Origin: Liolophura sinensis
Lineage: Eukaryota; Mollusca; Polyplacophora; Chitonida; Chitonidae
DNA: 64,000 nucleotides
Direction of reading: 5' to 3'
NCBI RefSeq assembly: GCF_032854445.1
Contig: NC_088296.1
Location: 1,550,001 to 1,614,000 of the forward strand
Under the pieces are notes generated by a model that saw only the letters and a list, made by a program, of their open reading frames with translations, was not told where the DNA came from and searched no databases. A program made the translations under genes and the position numbers. Positions 60,571-64,000 of the stretch are shown here, one piece after another (within the stretch, counting starts at the first letter, position 1; each line of letters opens with the position of its first letter).

Positions 60571-60904
60571 GTGAGCAGAGCAAGGGGTCAGGGATGAGAT
60601 CTTAGTGGGTTCAGAGGCCATTTTCAGAAAACTTTGCGCATGCATTTCTGTTTTTCGTAACTTATTTTTTTCATACATCGCATTGCCTTGTGCTGCTATA
60701 ACCCGCATAAGGTCTTTTACGGAAAGTGTTACAAGATATCTCACTGACGTGGTTTGGTGAAAATGGCCTTGTGAATGAAGAAATTGTTTCAATGCGAAGT
60801 TTCATTGTTAGAGGATGGGTATACTCATGTATGTCATGTGAACTTGAGATACTGAGGAAGTGTACGAGTTTACTCTATGAACTATGTATAATCTTAATAG
60901 ATGC
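60571..60904. other. intron 36 start, no recognised feature
   Basis: Unique sequence. Confidence 0.5.
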
Positions 60905-61347
60905 TGTTATTTCTCCTACATTGTATACACAAGTAAATGTATTTGTAACTCTCCTGACTGTGGAGTAGTGATGATTGTTACATTGTATACACAACTAAGT
61001 GTATTTGTAACTCTCCTGACTGTGGAGCAGTGATGATTGTTACATTGTATACACATGTATTTGTAACTCTCCTGACTGTGGAGCAGTGATGATTGTTACA
61101 TTGTATACACAATTAAATGTATTTGTAACTATTCTTACTGTGGAGCAGTGATGATTGTTACATTGTTTACACAAGTAAATGTATTTGTAACTATCCTGAC
61201 TGTGGAGCAGTGATGATTGTTACATTGTATACACATGTAAATGTATTTGTAAATATCCTGACTGTAGAGCAGTGATGATTGTTACATTGTATACACAAGT
61301 AAATGTATTTGTAACTCTCCTGACTGTGGAGCAGTGATAATTATATT
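60905..61347. repeat. ~62-bp tandem repeat, about 7 copies
   Basis: Unit contains TGTATTTGTAACTCTCCTGA, CTGTGGAGCAGTGATGATTG and TTACATTGTATACACA. Confidence 0.96.
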
Positions 61348-61473
61348 CTTTACATACATGTACATGCCATTGATGAAGGACACATATTAATTCCACCAAA
61401 CCTTTCATGTTACAGATGTTAACTTAAAATAAAAGAGCACTCAAAATTAAGGTCCATGTAGCTATTGCAGGGA

Positions 61474-61572
61474 AAGACCCTGCCCTGTTTCCTCCCGCCA
61501 TAATGCTGGCAGTTGTCGTAAAAGTGAAATATTCTTGAGTACGCTGTAAAACACTAGTCAAGTAAATATAAT
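61474..61572 (+). mobile_element. SINE (family A) tail
   Basis: TGTTTCCTCCCGCCATAATG, AAGTGAAATATTCTTGAGTA and AAACACTAGTCAAGTAAATA. Confidence 0.8.
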
Positions 61573-61919
61573 AGAGAGAGAAAAAAGTCTTTTTTCAGCC
61601 CATGTTTTGCTATTTTCCTTTAGTATTATTAGTATGAGTTTGAAAAGACTTAATTAACTAATTAACCCTGTGATTGTTATACCTGTATTTTTACCTGCAT
61701 ATTATGTTTGTAGCACTATTGAGAGAAGCCCCTGGAGCAGGTACAAAATGTTTTACTGCATGCTTTATGTGCACCTGTTATGGGATGATATGGTATCTCT
61801 ACTCTTACTATTTTTATCACACGGGATGGTCAACGAACCGTACCTGTTGTTTAGCCTTATCTCTTATTACCTATACTACATGCACAATATGATAGTGGTA
61901 CCTGTAGTTTGGTGTGATC

Positions 61920-63850
61920 TCTACTCTCATCACTTTATTACATGTGATAGTATCTTAATCTTACCAGTTATGTGATTTTATCTGCTTTTATTACCTGTGC
62001 TACAGGAACATATATAATGGCCTTGTTTGTGTGATTTTGACTCTACTCTTGTTATCTGTGATAGGATATGATAGTGACCAAGTCTTACCTGTGTGTGTGA
62101 TTTTGACTCTACTCTTGTTACCTGTGATAGGATATGATAGTGACCAAGTCTTACCTGTTTGTGTGATTTTGTCTCCACTCTTGTTATCTGTGATAGGGGA
62201 TGACAGTGATCAAGTCTTACCTGTGTGTGTGATTTTGTCTCCACTCTTGTTACCTGTGATAGGATATTTTAGTGAACAAGTCTTACCTGTTTGTGTGATT
62301 TTGTCTCCACTCTTATTACCTGTGATAGGATATTTTAGTGATCCAGTCTTACCTGTTTGTGTGATTTTGACTCTACTCTTGTTACCTGTGATAGGATATG
62401 ATTGTGACCAAGTCTTACCTGTGTTCGATTTTGACTCTACTATTGTTACCTGTGATAGGATATAATAGTGACCAAGTCTTACCTGTGTTTGATTTTGACT
62501 CTACTATTGTTATCTGTGATAGGGGATGACAGTGATCAAGTCTTACCTGTGTGTGTGATTTTCTCTCCACTCTTGTTACCTGTGATAGGATATGATAGTG
62601 ACCAAGTCTTACCTGTGTGTGTGATTTTGACTCCACTCTTGTTACCTGTGATAGAGTATGACGGTGATCAAGTCTTACCTGTTTGTGTGATTTTGTCTCC
62701 ACTCTTGTTATCTGTGATAGGATATGATAGTGACCAAGTCTTACCTGTTTGTGTGATTTTCTCTCCACTCTTGTTACCTGTGATAGGATATTTTAGTGAA
62801 CAAGTCTTACCTGTGTGTGTGATTTTCTCTCCACTCTTGTTACCTGTGATAGGATATTTTAGTGATCAAGTCTTACCTGTTTGTGTGATTTTGACTCTAC
62901 TCTTGTTACCTGTGATAGGATATGATAGTGACCAAGTCTTACCTGTGTGTGTGGTTTTGACTCCACTCTTGTTACCTGTGATAGGATATGATAGTGACCA
63001 AGTCTTACCTGTGTGTTTGATTTTGACTCTACTATTGTTATCTGTGATAGGGGATGACAGTGATCAAGTCTTACCTGTGTGTGTGATTTTCTCTCCACTC
63101 TTGTTACCTGTGATATGATATGATAGTGACCAAGTCTTACCTGTGTGTGTGATTTTGACTCTACTCTTGTTACCTGTGATAGGATATGATAGTGACCAAG
63201 TCTTACCTGTGTGTGTGGTTTTGACTCCACTCTTGTTACCTGTGATGGGATATGATAGTGATCAAGTCTTACCTGTGTGTTTGATTTTGACTCTACTATT
63301 GTTATCTGTGATAGGGGATGACAGTGATCAAGTCTTACCTGTGTGTGTGATTTTGTCTCCACTCTTGTTACCTGTGATATGATATTTTAGTGATCAAGTC
63401 TTACCTGTGTGTGTGTTTTTCTCTCCACTCTTGTTACCTGTGATTGGATATGATAGTGACCAAGTCTCACCTGTGTGTGTGGTTTTGACTCTACTCTTGT
63501 TACCTGTGATAGGATATGATAGTGACCAAGTCTCACCTGTGTGTGTGGTTTTGACTCTACTCTTGTTACCTGTGATAGGATATGATAGTGACCAAGTCTT
63601 ACCTGTGTTTGATTTTGACTCTACTATTGTTATCTGTGATAGGGGATGACAGTGATCAAGTCTTACCTGTGTGTGTGATTTTCTCTCCACTCTTGTTATC
63701 TGTGATAGGGGATGACAGTGATCAAGTCTTACCTGTGTGTGTGATTTTCTCTCCACTCTTGTTACCTGTGATGGGATATGATAGTGACCAAGTCTTACCT
63801 GTTTGTGTGATTTTATCTCTAGTCTATTTACCTGTGATATGATATGACAG
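61920..63850. repeat. 66-bp minisatellite, about 28 copies
   Basis: Clean from about 62026: TGTGATTTTGACTCTACTCT, TGTTACCTGTGATAGGATAT and AGTGACCAAGTCTTACCTGT. Degenerate copies at the left. Lies after exon 36 in an intron that runs off the window. Confidence 0.97.
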
Positions 63851-64000
63851 TGACCAAGCCTTCTCTGTGCGTTTTTTTGATTCTACTCGTGTTACGTACT
63901 GTTCGTCTGTATATGATATACATATACAGCCAATATGTCGCTACTGTCTTTACCTGTAGTGTTTGCATTTTAGAATATTTACCTGAGTTCTCCATCATAC

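Overview
The window is a piece of a gene-sparse animal nuclear genome with long introns, GT-AG splicing, tRNA-derived SINEs and MITE-like elements. The SINE cores and tails (for example CACCATAATGCTGGC, AAGTGAAATATTCTTGAG and GTTAAACCCCAAGCATTC) and frequent TACATGTA motifs look molluscan, most likely bivalve. That is recognition by eye, not a database match.

One gene can be supported: a plus-strand, internally complete stretch of VPS13 (bridge-like lipid transfer protein, VPS13A/C clade, closer by eye to VPS13C). I can place 36 exons between 5956 and 60570. Every intron is GT-AG and reading phase is kept across all 36, giving about 1,425 residues (4,277 nt). The first exons (start codon, beginning of the chorein domain) lie left of the window and the C-terminal half lies to the right.

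Nearly everything else is intron, and by my coordinates about 45% of the window is tandem repeat. More than 30 unrelated minisatellites with units of 16-157 bp sit in the introns. Layout: 1-5758 a 67/61-bp array; 5956-12980 exons 1-6 with 24-, 157- and 36/42-bp arrays; 13-14.5 kb a 95-bp array; 14.9-24.1 kb exons 7-18 with 62-, 114-, 78- and 18/24-bp arrays; 24.1-30.6 kb a 66-bp array, a 424-bp inverted-repeat element, a GC-rich palindromic array and a 600-bp CA tract; 30.8-32.2 kb exons 20-22; 32.2-37.3 kb arrays of 50, 33, 45, 80 and 55 bp; 37.7-47.4 kb exons 23-28 with several arrays; 47.4-48.1 kb a 42-bp array fused in frame to exon 28; 49-56.9 kb exons 29-35; 57.4-60.3 kb a 68-bp array; exon 36; and a 66-bp array to the right edge.

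The most interesting pattern is that several arrays look born at splice junctions. The 3' ends of exons 6, 16, 18, 22, 28 and 34, with the start of the following intron, resemble unit 1 of the adjoining array, and exon 2 shows the same on its acceptor side. At exon 28 the match is exact over 37 nt, the frame stays open, and at least six further copies keep a GTAAGA donor in the same phase, so alternative donor use could add 14-residue CxC modules to a probable linker of VPS13. Four other arrays carry near-perfect 5' splice-site consensus in every unit on the antisense strand. Long ORFs in the arrays are by-products of stop-free units and are not called as genes.
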